Shown here: in pieces, positions 35,495-45,098 of the stretch
How positions within the stretch are numbered: position 1 is the stretch's first letter
How the letters are laid out: each line of letters opens with the position of its first letter
Assembly (NCBI RefSeq): GCF_042666655.1
Contig: NZ_JBHTDE010000005.1
Span: 248,001 to 312,000 of the forward strand
Direction: 5' to 3'
Source: Paracraurococcus sp042666655
GTDB taxonomy: Bacteria; Pseudomonadota; Alphaproteobacteria; Acetobacterales; Acetobacteraceae
Length of the DNA stretch: 64,000 nucleotides
Position numbers and translations under genes: made by a program
The notes under the pieces: model-generated
What the model saw: only the letters and a program-made list of their open reading frames with translations
What the model was told of the DNA's origin: nothing
Databases searched by the model: none

Positions 35495-36647
35495 CCGCCC
35501 ATTTAGCCGAATATCGGCAAATGGATCGTTCCTATTTCGCGCATGGCGATGGTTGGCCTGCCTCTGCCTGATGCCCGCCCTGGTCGCGGCGCAGCCGGCG
35601 CCGAACCGGATCCATGCGCTGGAGGGGGCGACGGCGCGGATCCCCCTGCCGGCCGGCGGCCGATGGGCGGTGCGGGACGAGGCCGGCCGCGCCGTCGCCA
35701 TGACCGCCGCGCCGGATGGCGCGCTGCGCGTGCCGGCGGGCGGCTGGTACCGGCTGACCCGCGACGGCGCGCCCTTCGGCGGCCGCTTCGCCGTCGGCCA
35801 TGTGGTCCTCGTCACCGGCCAGTCGCAGGCGGCCGGGCTGTTCTACGGCACCTGGCCGCGGGTCGGCGCGCATCCGGCCGGGCCGGGCGACCCGCCGGCC
35901 CCAGCGGTCTCCGCCGTGCTGGAATCCTGCCTCGGCCGCGCCGGCTGCCCGGCCGAAGGCACGCGCTGGGTCGCGCCGGGCGAGGCGCTCGGGGCGCGCA
36001 TCCTGCTGGCCGAGCTGGCCCGGCTGCGGCCCGGCATTCCCTTCGCCCTGGCCGATGCCGCCTGGGGCGGCGCCGGGATCGCCGACCTGCTCGACCCCGC
36101 CCGGCCGGCGCGGGGGCAGCTGGAGCTCGTGGCGCGGGCGGCGGCGCCGGCCTCCGCCCTGCTGGTCCTGGCGCATGGCACCACGGATGCGCTGCGCGGC
36201 ACGCCGGCGGCGGACTACGTCGCCGGGGTCGGCACGCTGGTCGCGTTGCTGCGGGAGGCGGGCGGCGACCCCGCCATGCCGGCCCTGCAGGCGCCGCTGC
36301 CGCCGCTGCGCGACGCCGCCGGCCTGCTGGGGTCGGGCCGGCTGGCGGATCGGCTGGGCCTTGCGTCGGGGGAGGGCTGGGCCTTCCGGCTCGGCCTGGC
36401 GCAGCGCCGGCCGCTGGACCCCGCGGTGGCCGCCCATGCCGCCGTCATCCGCGCCGCCCAGGGCGCGGCGGCGCGCCGCTTCGGCCTGCTGCCGGGCGGC
36501 GCCATGGGCGACATCGAGACCGCCGCCGACGGCATCCACTGGACCGCCGAGGGGGTCCGCCAGGCCGCCCGGCAGGCCGCCGCCGCCATCGTCCTGGCGC
36601 TGGAAGCGGGCGCCGGCGGCGAGGCCCCGGGCCTGGGGCCGAGATGA
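35487..36647 (+). CDS. exported SGNH/GDSL-type hydrolase (SASA-like)
   Basis: This 386-residue exported protein has a signal peptide (FRAWRWLACLCLMPALVAAQ). The SASA-type block I GQSQAAG lies where sialate O-acetylesterases carry GQSNM, and block V has the catalytic Asp-x-x-His in DGIHWTAEGV near the C-terminus. The order of blocks fits an SGNH hydrolase acting in the periplasm, possibly on acetylated sugars or lipids; the Asn of GQSN is replaced by Gln. ATG 35487 faces the divergent small gene. The rimP promoter begins 3 bp after its stop. Confidence 0.7.
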   Translation: MSIRPFSRISANGSFLFRAWRWLACLCLMPALVAAQPAPNRIHALEGATARIPLPAGGRWAVRDEAGRAVAMTAAPDGALRVPAGGWYRLTRDGAPFGGRFAVGHVVLVTGQSQAAGLFYGTWPRVGAHPAGPGDPPAPAVSAVLESCLGRAGCPAEGTRWVAPGEALGARILLAELARLRPGIPFALADAAWGGAGIADLLDPARPARGQLELVARAAAPASALLVLAHGTTDALRGTPAADYVAGVGTLVALLREAGGDPAMPALQAPLPPLRDAAGLLGSGRLADRLGLASGEGWAFRLGLAQRRPLDPAVAAHAAVIRAAQGAAARRFGLLPGGAMGDIETAADGIHWTAEGVRQAARQAAAAIVLALEAGAGGEAPGLGPR

Positions 36648-36650
36648 TCC

Positions 36651-36679
36651 TTGCGAGACCCCGCCGACCGGCCTATATC
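36651..36679 (+). promoter_or_regulatory. sigma-70-type promoter of the rimP-nusA operon
   Basis: TTGCGA (36651-36656) and TATATC (36674-36679) are separated by exactly 17 bp, a good match to TTGACA-N17-TATAAT. It would start transcription near 36686, in the 94-bp gap after the SGNH gene. A short leader with the intrinsic terminator at 36713 follows. Confidence 0.6.
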
Positions 36680-36712
36680 GATGCTTCTCATCACCATCCG
36701 CGCTTCACGGGG

Positions 36713-36743
36713 GGTGGCCTTAACCGGCCGCCTTTTTTGTTTT
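36713..36743 (+). terminator. leader terminator/attenuator fused to the rimP start
   Basis: GGTGGCC-ttaacc-GGCCGCC (one G-U pair possible) is followed by TTTTTTGTTTT. The U-tract runs into the TTG start codon of rimP (36742). Because a promoter-like element lies upstream at 36651-36679, the hairpin is placed to stop or attenuate the rimP-nusA-infB transcript as well as the SGNH transcript. Confidence 0.75.
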
Positions 36744-37353
36744 GGGTACCACCATCGAACGTCCGCAGCACGAGGGTCTGGAGGCGCGCATCGCCGACGC
36801 CATCGCCCCCACCATCGAAAGCATGGGCTACGAGCTCGTGCGCGTGCAGGTCTCCGGCAAGGAAAGGCCGGTCGTCCAGATCATGGCCGACCGCGCCGAC
36901 GGCACGCCCTTCCGCGTGGAGGATTGCGAGGCGGTCAGCCATGCCGCTGGCGCCGTGCTCGACGTCGCCGACCCGATCAAGGCGGAGTGGACGCTGGAGG
37001 TCTCCTCCCCCGGCATCGACCGGCCGCTGACCCGGACCAAGGACTGGCTGCGCTTCGCCGGCCATCTCGCCACGCTCGAGCTGATGATCCCGCAGGATGG
37101 CCGCAAGCGGTTCCGCGGCATCGTGCTGGGCGCCGATGCGGAGGCGGTGCGGCTGAAGCTGGACGAGGGCGACGAGGCGCGTTTCCCGCGCAGCAACATC
37201 CGCCGTGCCAAGCTGGTGCTGACCGACGCCCTGATCGCCGCCACCGCGGCGGCGGCCGGCAGCGCGCCGGACGCCGACGACGAAGACACCGACGCCACCG
37301 AATTCCCGCCCGCCGCAGGCGAGCCGCGTGAATCCGGTGGGAAATCCCACTAA
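36742..37353 (+). CDS. rimP: ribosome maturation factor RimP
   Basis: RimP helps assemble the 30S subunit. The 203-residue protein has the N-terminal GLEARIADAIAPTIESMGYEL, the DCEAVSHAAGAVLDVADPI helix and the SSPGIDRPLT motif (about residue 88). A C-terminal acidic tail (DADDEDTDATEF) is typical of alphaproteobacteria. The only plausible start is TTG 36742: no ATG or GTG occurs in frame before the conserved ESMGYEL region, and a stop lies shortly upstream. It begins in the U-tract of the leader hairpin, with no Shine-Dalgarno outside the stem. nusA follows after 14 bp. Confidence 0.92.
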   Translation: MGTTIERPQHEGLEARIADAIAPTIESMGYELVRVQVSGKERPVVQIMADRADGTPFRVEDCEAVSHAAGAVLDVADPIKAEWTLEVSSPGIDRPLTRTKDWLRFAGHLATLELMIPQDGRKRFRGIVLGADAEAVRLKLDEGDEARFPRSNIRRAKLVLTDALIAATAAAAGSAPDADDEDTDATEFPPAAGEPRESGGKSH

Positions 37354-37367
37354 GGAGAACCAAGGCC

Positions 37368-38958
<1,591 letters not shown>

Positions 38959-38981
<23 letters not shown>

Positions 38982-39705
38982 CCGCAACCTGGGCCGGCGC
39001 CGGGTCCCGACCGCGAAGGGGCCTGACGCCGCGCCGCAGGCGGCCCCGGCCGCCGCGCCCGATGCAACCGTGGATGCGCCCGAGAAGGGCCCGCTGCGCC
39101 GCTGCATCGTGACGCGGGAGAGCGGGCCGAAGGAGGCGATGCTCCGCTTCGTGCTGGATCCGGACCGCCATCTGGTGCCGGACCTGGCGGGAAGGTTGCC
39201 GGGGCGGGGAATGTGGTTGTCGGCAAGGGCCGATGTGGTAGAACGCGCCATCAAGCGCGGCGCCTTCGCTAAGGCGGCACGTGGGACCGTGCACCTGCCC
39301 CCTGACCTTGCCGCGCGGATCGAGGACGGCCTCAAGGGCCGTATCCGCGATCTCGTCGGCTTCGCCCGGCGCAGTGGGCAGGCGGTCTGCGGGCGGGAAT
39401 CCGTCCGCGAATGGCTGCAGGCAGGCAAGGCTGGCCTGCTGGTGGAGGCTTCGGACGGCAGCGCGGCGGAACGCGCGCGGCTGGTCGGCAGGTGGGAAGT
39501 GCCCGTCGTGGCCCCCCTGGCGGCGGATGTGCTCGGCAGCGTCTTCGCAAGGGACCAAGCCGTGCACGTGGCGATCTCGCCCGGGCGGCTGGCCCAGGCG
39601 ATCGTGCTGGAGGCGGCCCGGCTCGCCGGCGTCCTCGGCACTGCGACATCACCGCCGCGTGGCGATGATGCTGGTCATAGGAGAGACGGCCCCATGGGCC
39701 AATGA
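38959..39705 (+). CDS. YlxR-L7Ae-type RNA-binding protein
   Basis: The 248-residue protein has an N-terminal YlxR (DUF448) domain with RRCIVTRESGPKEAMLRFVL (about 46-65) and GRGMWLSARADVVERAI, followed by an L7Ae-like domain (about 125-220, GFARRSGQAVCG, AGLLVEASDGSA). The two-domain form is usual in alphaproteobacteria between nusA and infB; RNA targets are unknown. Its ATG lies 23 bp inside nusA, in another frame, so it is translationally coupled. infB starts about 126 bp later. Confidence 0.9.
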
Positions 39706-39831
39706 GCGGCTAGGTTGGGCGCGCCATCTCGCGCCCGGTGGAATCACCCGGACATGCCCCAGGGTCAGGCCCTGCGGCAGTCCTTTGGCACGAGTGGCAT
39801 GACGGTAGACGGATCGGGTACGGACCAAAGA

Positions 39832-42690
39832 ATGAGCGACCAGAACGACCAGGACGCGGGCAAGAGCAGGCTGAGCCTCAGGCCGGCCGGCGGTCGCCTC
39901 GAGCTGGGCAAGACGGTGGACGCGGGCAGCGTCCGCCAGAGCTTCAGCCATGGGCGCAGCAAGACCGTGCAGGTCGAGGTTGTGAAGAAGCGGACGGTGA
40001 CGCCGACGGCGCCGCGCCAGGCGGCCGGCCCGGCAGCGCCGGTGCCGTCCGGCGGCGGCCCGCGCGCCGCCAATCCGGCGCGTCCCAGCGGCCCGCAGGC
40101 CCGCGGGCCGGCGCCCGCCGGCAACCGGCCGCTGACCCCGGCCGAGCTGGCCGTGCGCCAGCGCGTGCTGGAGGAGCAGCGCCGGGTCGAGGCGCAGCGC
40201 CAGCGCGAGGAGCGGGAGCGCCAGGCGCTCATGGTCCGTTCCGCCGCCGAGGAAGCGCGCCGCCGCGAGGAAGAGGACCGGCGCGAGGCCGAGGAGGCCG
40301 AGCGCCGTGCCGCCGAGGATGCGATCCGCGCCCGGGTCGAGGCCGCGGATGCCGCGCGCCACGCCGCCGAGGATGCGCGGGAAGCGGCCGCGGACGACGA
40401 GGAGCCGGCGGCCCCGGCCCCGGTCCAGCCGGCGCAGCCGGTGGCGGCCCAGGCCGCCGCGACCCCGGCCCAGCAGCCTGCCGCGCCGCAGCCGGTGCGT
40501 CCCATGGCACCGCCGCTGCGCAGCGGCCGCCCTGGCCCGGTGCCGGTCGGCCCCGGCGCCCAGCGCCCGCGGCCGGCAGCGCCCGGCCCGGCCCCGGCTG
40601 CCGCCGCGGCCCCCGCTGCCGCGCCCGGTGCGACGCCGGCCGCCGCGGCGGCGAAGCTTTCGCTGCGCGCCCGCACCGCCGAGGAGGAGGACGAGGCGCG
40701 CCGCGCCGCCGCCCGCCGCCCCGGCACCACGGCGACGCCGGCCAAGAAGCCGGTGCTGACCACCGTCAAGAAGGTCGGCCCGGACCGCCGCGGCGGCAAC
40801 CGCGTCGACGTCCAGGCGGCGATCGAAGGCGACGACGAGCGCAGCCGCTCGATCGCCTCGCTGCGGCGGGCGCGGGAACGCGACCGGCGGCAGCAGGAGC
40901 TCGCCCGGCTGCGGTCGGGGGCCGAGCGCGTCGTGCGCGACGTCATCATCCCGGAGGCGATCACCGTCCAGGAGCTCGCCAACCGCATGGCCGCGCGCGG
41001 CGGCGAGGTGGTGAAGTCGCTGATGCGCATGGGCGTGATGGCGACGCTGACGCAGACCATCGATGCCGACACCGCCCAGCTGGTGGTCGAGGAATTCGGC
41101 CACCGCATCCGCCGCGTGGCGGATTCGGACGTCGAGCAGGGCATCGAGGGCGTCGCCGACATCGACACCGACCTGCAGACCCGCCCGCCGGTCGTCACCA
41201 TCATGGGCCATGTCGACCACGGCAAGACCAGCCTGCTGGACGCGCTGCGGAAGGCCGACGTGGCGGCGCACGAGGCGGGTGGCATCACCCAGCATATCGG
41301 CGCCTACCAGGTGCAGATCCCGGACGGGTCGCGGGTGACCTTCATCGACACCCCGGGCCACGCCGCCTTCACGGCGATGCGGTCGCGCGGTGCGCAGGTC
41401 ACCGACATGGTCGTGCTGGTCGTGGCGGCGGATGACGGCGTGATGCCGCAGACCATCGAGGCGATCAACCACGCCAAGGCGGCCGGCGTGCCGCTCATCG
41501 TCGCGGTCAACAAGATCGACAAGGAAGGCGTCCGGCCCGAGCGCGTGAAGCAGGAGCTCCTGCAGCACGAGATCGTGGTCGAGAGCCTCGGTGGCGACAC
41601 CATGGAGATCGAGGTCTCGGCGACCAAGAAGCTCAACCTCGACAAGCTGCTGGAGGCGATCTCCCTGCAGGCCGAGGTGCTGGACCTGAAGGCCAATCCG
41701 GGCCGTGCGGCGGAAGGCACCGTGATCGAGAGCAAGCTCGACCGCGGCCGCGGCCCCGTCGCCACCGTGCTGGTCCAGAAGGGCACGCTGAAGGCCGGCG
41801 ACATCGTCGTGGCCGGCGCCGAATGGGGCCGGGTCCGGGCGATGCTCGACGACAAGGGCCGCCAGGTGAAGGTGGCCGGGCCGTCGCTGCCGGTCGAGAT
41901 CCTCGGCCTGTCGGGCGTCCCCTCCGCCGGCGAGAATTTCGTCGCCGTGGCGGATGAGAACCAGGCGCGCGAGATCTCCGAGTTCCGCCAACGCAGGCTG
42001 CGCGACAAGGCCTCGGCCTCCGCCGTCGCCGGCCGCGGCACGCTGGCCGACATGCTGGCCCGCATCCAGGCCGGCGTGCAGAAGGAAGTGACGGTCGTCG
42101 TCAAGGCCGACGTGCAGGGCTCGGCCGAGGCGATCGGCGTGACGCTCGGCAAGCTGGGCAACGACGAGGTGAAGGTCAGGGTGCTGCACAGCGCCGTCGG
42201 CCAGATCACCGAGAGCGACATCCAGCTGGCCAAGGCGTCCAACGCCGTGGTCGTCGCCTTCAACGTCCGTGCCACCACCCAGGCGCGGGAGATGGCGCAG
42301 CGCGACGGCGTCGATATTCGCTACTACTCGATCATCTACGAGGTGTCGGACGACATCGAGAAGATGTTCAAGTCGAAGCTGGCGCCCGTGGCCCGGGAGA
42401 ACTTCCTCGGCTACGCCCAGATCCTGCAGGTCTTCGAGGTCAAGAAGATCGGCAACGTGGCCGGTTGCCGCGTGACCGAGGGCGTGGTGAAGCGCGGCGC
42501 CGGCGTGCGGCTGCTGCGCGACGGCGTGGTGATCCACCAGGGCGAGCTGTCGACCCTGCGGCGGTTCAAGGACGACGTGAAGGAAGTGGCCAACGGCTAC
42601 GAATGCGGCATGTCCTTCGCCAACTATAACGACATCCGGGTCGACGACCAGATCGAGTGCTACGAGACCGAGATGGTGACGCCCTACTGA
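39832..42690 (+). CDS. infB: translation initiation factor IF-2
   Basis: IF-2 is the GTPase that places initiator tRNA on the 30S subunit. The 952-residue protein has a long Ala/Pro/Glu/Arg-rich N-terminal linker (about 60-330), the IF2_N helix bundle, the G domain (GHVDHGKTS at 459-467, DTPGH, NKID) and domains II-IV. I choose ATG 39832 (MSDQNDQDAGKSRLSL), which matches the usual alphaproteobacterial N-terminus; in-frame ATG 39799 would add 11 residues. A strong hairpin follows the stop and precedes rbfA. Confidence 0.96.
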   Translation: MSDQNDQDAGKSRLSLRPAGGRLELGKTVDAGSVRQSFSHGRSKTVQVEVVKKRTVTPTAPRQAAGPAAPVPSGGGPRAANPARPSGPQARGPAPAGNRPLTPAELAVRQRVLEEQRRVEAQRQREERERQALMVRSAAEEARRREEEDRREAEEAERRAAEDAIRARVEAADAARHAAEDAREAAADDEEPAAPAPVQPAQPVAAQAAATPAQQPAAPQPVRPMAPPLRSGRPGPVPVGPGAQRPRPAAPGPAPAAAAAPAAAPGATPAAAAAKLSLRARTAEEEDEARRAAARRPGTTATPAKKPVLTTVKKVGPDRRGGNRVDVQAAIEGDDERSRSIASLRRARERDRRQQELARLRSGAERVVRDVIIPEAITVQELANRMAARGGEVVKSLMRMGVMATLTQTIDADTAQLVVEEFGHRIRRVADSDVEQGIEGVADIDTDLQTRPPVVTIMGHVDHGKTSLLDALRKADVAAHEAGGITQHIGAYQVQIPDGSRVTFIDTPGHAAFTAMRSRGAQVTDMVVLVVAADDGVMPQTIEAINHAKAAGVPLIVAVNKIDKEGVRPERVKQELLQHEIVVESLGGDTMEIEVSATKKLNLDKLLEAISLQAEVLDLKANPGRAAEGTVIESKLDRGRGPVATVLVQKGTLKAGDIVVAGAEWGRVRAMLDDKGRQVKVAGPSLPVEILGLSGVPSAGENFVAVADENQAREISEFRQRRLRDKASASAVAGRGTLADMLARIQAGVQKEVTVVVKADVQGSAEAIGVTLGKLGNDEVKVRVLHSAVGQITESDIQLAKASNAVVVAFNVRATTQAREMAQRDGVDIRYYSIIYEVSDDIEKMFKSKLAPVARENFLGYAQILQVFEVKKIGNVAGCRVTEGVVKRGAGVRLLRDGVVIHQGELSTLRRFKDDVKEVANGYECGMSFANYNDIRVDDQIECYETEMVTPY

Positions 42691-42717
42691 TCGGCGCCAC
42701 TCTCCGGTAACCGACCG

Positions 42718-42753
42718 GGGCGCGGCGCCGCAGGGCGCCGCGCCCTTTCTGTT
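42718..42753 (+). terminator. intrinsic terminator-like hairpin between infB and rbfA
   Basis: A perfect 12-bp stem GGGCGCGGCGCC-gcag-GGCGCCGCGCCC is followed by TTTCTGTTCT. It is placed to give partial termination inside the translation operon, lowering rbfA-truB relative to infB, unless rbfA has its own promoter. Confidence 0.75.
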
Positions 42754-42792
42754 CTGTACCAGTTGTCTTCTGTGAAAGAGGGTTCGACCCCC

Positions 42793-43209
42793 ATGACCAA
42801 GCGCCACGCCGGAGCCGGCGAGGGCCCCTCCCAGCGCCAGCTGCGCGTCGCCGAGGAAGTGCGGCATGCGCTGTCCGCCGTCCTTGCCCGCGCCGATTTC
42901 CGCGACCCCGAGCTCACCGGCGTGCGGGTGACGGTGACCGAGGTGCGGGCCTCCCCCGACCTGAAGCACATGACCGCCTTCGTCAGCGGCCTCGGCAAGC
43001 CCTTGCCGGAGTCGCAGTTCAAGGCGCTGCGCCGCGTCGCCCCCTGGCTGCGCGGCCAGGTGGCCAAGTCGGTGCGGCTGCGCGCCGCGCCCGACCTGCA
43101 TTTCCAGCAGGACACCGCGCTCGACTACGCCATGGAGATCGCCCGGGCGCTGAACCAGCCCGAGGTGGCGCGCGACCTCGAGCCGAAGCCGAAGGAAGAC
43201 GAGGCGTGA
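42793..43209 (+). CDS. rbfA: ribosome-binding factor A
   Basis: RbfA is a KH-like 30S assembly factor needed for 16S rRNA processing and cold adaptation. The 138-residue protein has QRQLRVAEEVRHALSAVL near the start, DLKHMTAFVS, the LRGQVAKSVRLRAAPDLHF core and a polar tail with KPKEDE. ATG 42793 fits the family length. The stop overlaps the truB start (GTGA). Confidence 0.95.
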   Translation: MTKRHAGAGEGPSQRQLRVAEEVRHALSAVLARADFRDPELTGVRVTVTEVRASPDLKHMTAFVSGLGKPLPESQFKALRRVAPWLRGQVAKSVRLRAAPDLHFQQDTALDYAMEIARALNQPEVARDLEPKPKEDEA

Positions 43210-44243
43210 GCGAGCATCCCGGCCGATCCGGCGGCAGGCCGCATGGCGGCAAGTCCCAGGGCGGCAAGCCCGGCGGCCACCACGCCCGCAACCGCCAGCG
43301 CAAGCCGAAGGGCCAGCCGATCGACGGCTGGCTGATCATCGACAAGCCGACCGGCATGGGCTCGACCGACGTCGTCACCCGGCTGAAGCGGCTGTTCGAC
43401 GCGCAGAAGGTCGGCCATGGCGGCACGCTCGACCCGCTGGCCACCGGCGTGCTGCCGATCGCCTTCGGCGCCGCGACCAAGACCGTCCCCTATGTCATGG
43501 ACGGCACCAAGACCTACCGATTCACGCTCCGCTTCGGCGACCTGCGCGATACCGACGACAGCGACGGCCGGACCATCGGCACCTCGGATGTCCGGCCGAC
43601 GGATGCCGAGATCGAGGCGGCGCTGCCGGCTTTCCGCGGCGACATCATGCAGGTCCCGCCGATCTTCTCCGCCATCAAGGTGGCGGGCGAACGGGCCTAC
43701 GACCTAGCGCGCGAGGGCCAGGTGGTGGAACTCGCGCCCCGTCCCGCCCGGGTCGACCGGTTCGAGCTGGAATCCCGCCCCGATGCCGACACGGCGATCT
43801 TCACCGTGCAGAGCGGCAAGGGCGTCTACATGCGCTCGCTCGCCCGCGACCTGGCCAAGGCCTGCGGCACGGTCGGCCATATCGCAGCACTTCGCCGCAT
43901 GCGGGTCGGCCCGTTCCATGAGGCCACCGCGATTCCGCTGGACAAGCTCGGCCTGCCGGGCGATACGCCTGCCCCTTCCCCGGACCTCCTGCTTCCCGTT
44001 GCGACCGCGCTGGCCGACATCCCGGCGCTGGCCCTGACGGAGGCGGAGGCCATGCGGCTCATGCAGGGCCAGGCCATCGGCCTGGTCGAACTCATGGGCC
44101 GGATTCCGGACGATGCCGACCCCGCAGGGGGCCTGGTGCGCGTCATGGCGGGGGGACGGTTCGTCGGGCTCTGCCGCCTCGATTCCGCGCTTCTGGTGCC
44201 GGAACGCCTGGTGGCCCAGGAAGGCCCCGCGGCCGTTGGTTGA
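43206..44243 (+). CDS. truB: tRNA pseudouridine(55) synthase TruB
   Basis: TruB makes pseudouridine 55 in the T-loop of tRNAs. The 345-residue protein has a His/Gly/Lys-rich N-terminal extension of about 38 residues, then DGWLIIDKPTGMGST, the catalytic Asp76 in GGTLDPLATGVLP, the YRFTLRFG and the RSLARDLAKACG motifs. GTG 43206 overlaps the rbfA stop. rpsO follows after 49 bp. Confidence 0.96.
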   Translation: MSEHPGRSGGRPHGGKSQGGKPGGHHARNRQRKPKGQPIDGWLIIDKPTGMGSTDVVTRLKRLFDAQKVGHGGTLDPLATGVLPIAFGAATKTVPYVMDGTKTYRFTLRFGDLRDTDDSDGRTIGTSDVRPTDAEIEAALPAFRGDIMQVPPIFSAIKVAGERAYDLAREGQVVELAPRPARVDRFELESRPDADTAIFTVQSGKGVYMRSLARDLAKACGTVGHIAALRRMRVGPFHEATAIPLDKLGLPGDTPAPSPDLLLPVATALADIPALALTEAEAMRLMQGQAIGLVELMGRIPDDADPAGGLVRVMAGGRFVGLCRLDSALLVPERLVAQEGPAAVG

Positions 44244-44292
44244 AATACGCCGCAGGCCCTGACCGGGCCCGGCCAAGACGGAGAGCAATCCG

Positions 44293-44565
44293 ATGTCGGC
44301 AGTATCCCCCGAGCGGCGCCTCGCGCTGATCACCCAGTATCAGACCAAGCCCAACGACACCGGCAGCCCGGAAGTGCAGATCGCCCTGCTGTCCGAGCGC
44401 ATCACCGGCCTCACCGAGCACCTGAAGATCCACCCGAAGGACTTCCACAGCCGGCGTGGCCTGCTGGTGCTGGTCGGCCAGCGCCGCGGCCTGCTGGACT
44501 ACCTGAAGAAGAAGGACAACGACCGCTACGCGCGGTTGATCGCCAGCCTCGGCCTGCGCCGCTAG
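44293..44565 (+). CDS. rpsO: 30S ribosomal protein S15
   Basis: S15 binds the central domain of 16S rRNA early in 30S assembly. The 90-residue protein is of normal length and keeps the family pattern: TGSPEVQIALLSERI, LTEHLKIHPKDFHSRRGL and QRRGLLDYLKKKD. GGAG precedes the ATG. It is followed by a 533-bp gap and then pnp, the widespread rpsO-pnp order. Confidence 0.97.
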   Translation: MSAVSPERRLALITQYQTKPNDTGSPEVQIALLSERITGLTEHLKIHPKDFHSRRGLLVLVGQRRGLLDYLKKKDNDRYARLIASLGLRR

Positions 44566-45098
44566 GGCTTCGAGCCGGCGATTCACGTCCTGCGTGGAGA
44601 CACGCAGGACGATCGCGGGCCAGCCAGCGGCCGATCCTGGTGGTCCGGCGGGCGCAGAGCCCGCCGGGCGCCAGAAATACATGGTAATCCGGCGCGACCC
44701 GCGCCATATGCTTCGCCCGGAGCCGGTGAGCCGACCTGTGGTCGGGTTCTGCCGGGCCACCACCGCGCATGCGGCGGGCTGACAGGACAAGCCGCGATCC
44801 CCGCCCGGGACGGCGACGGCGTTTCCGGCCACATGGAGCCCCGGCAACGGGGGCGGTCGCCCCGCAAGGGATGGCTCGCAGTCCATGCAGCCCGAAGCGC
44901 CGGGCCAAATCCCCTCGGGGCGCCCTCCAGGGCCTTCGGCCGAACCCTGCAACCCACCGCGTCGCACCACTCCGGATCGCCTGCAGCCGATTGGCCGCGG
45001 GCCACCCGGCCTTGAAGCCAAGCCGTGCCCCCGACGGGTCCGGCCGGACCGTATGCGCGGGGAAGGCCCCGGCCTGCGGTCCCACGAAGGAACGACGC
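44566..45098 (+). other. long rpsO-pnp intergenic region
   Basis: This 533-bp stretch has no gene that I can support. In-frame extension of pnp upstream is open but Arg/Pro/Gly-rich and not like PNPase. It contains a perfect 11-bp hairpin with a GAGA loop near its start (44586-44611), several imperfect GC hairpins, and no clear sigma-70 promoter. In enterobacteria the pnp leader carries an RNase III-sensitive hairpin that PNPase uses for autocontrol; this region could serve a similar role, or contain a small RNA. Confidence 0.5.
44586..44611 (+). other. perfect GAGA-loop hairpin downstream of rpsO
   Basis: CGTCCTGCGTG-gaga-CACGCAGGACG is an 11-bp perfect stem with a GNRA tetraloop, 20 bp after the rpsO stop. 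No T-run follows. It may protect the rpsO 3' end, be an RNase III site, or act as a Rho-linked terminator. Confidence 0.6.

Noticed and set aside
44769..45098. N-terminal extension of pnp by 110 codons
   Set aside because: The extension is low-complexity and unlike PNPase; ATG 45099 has a proper ribosome binding site and gives normal length.
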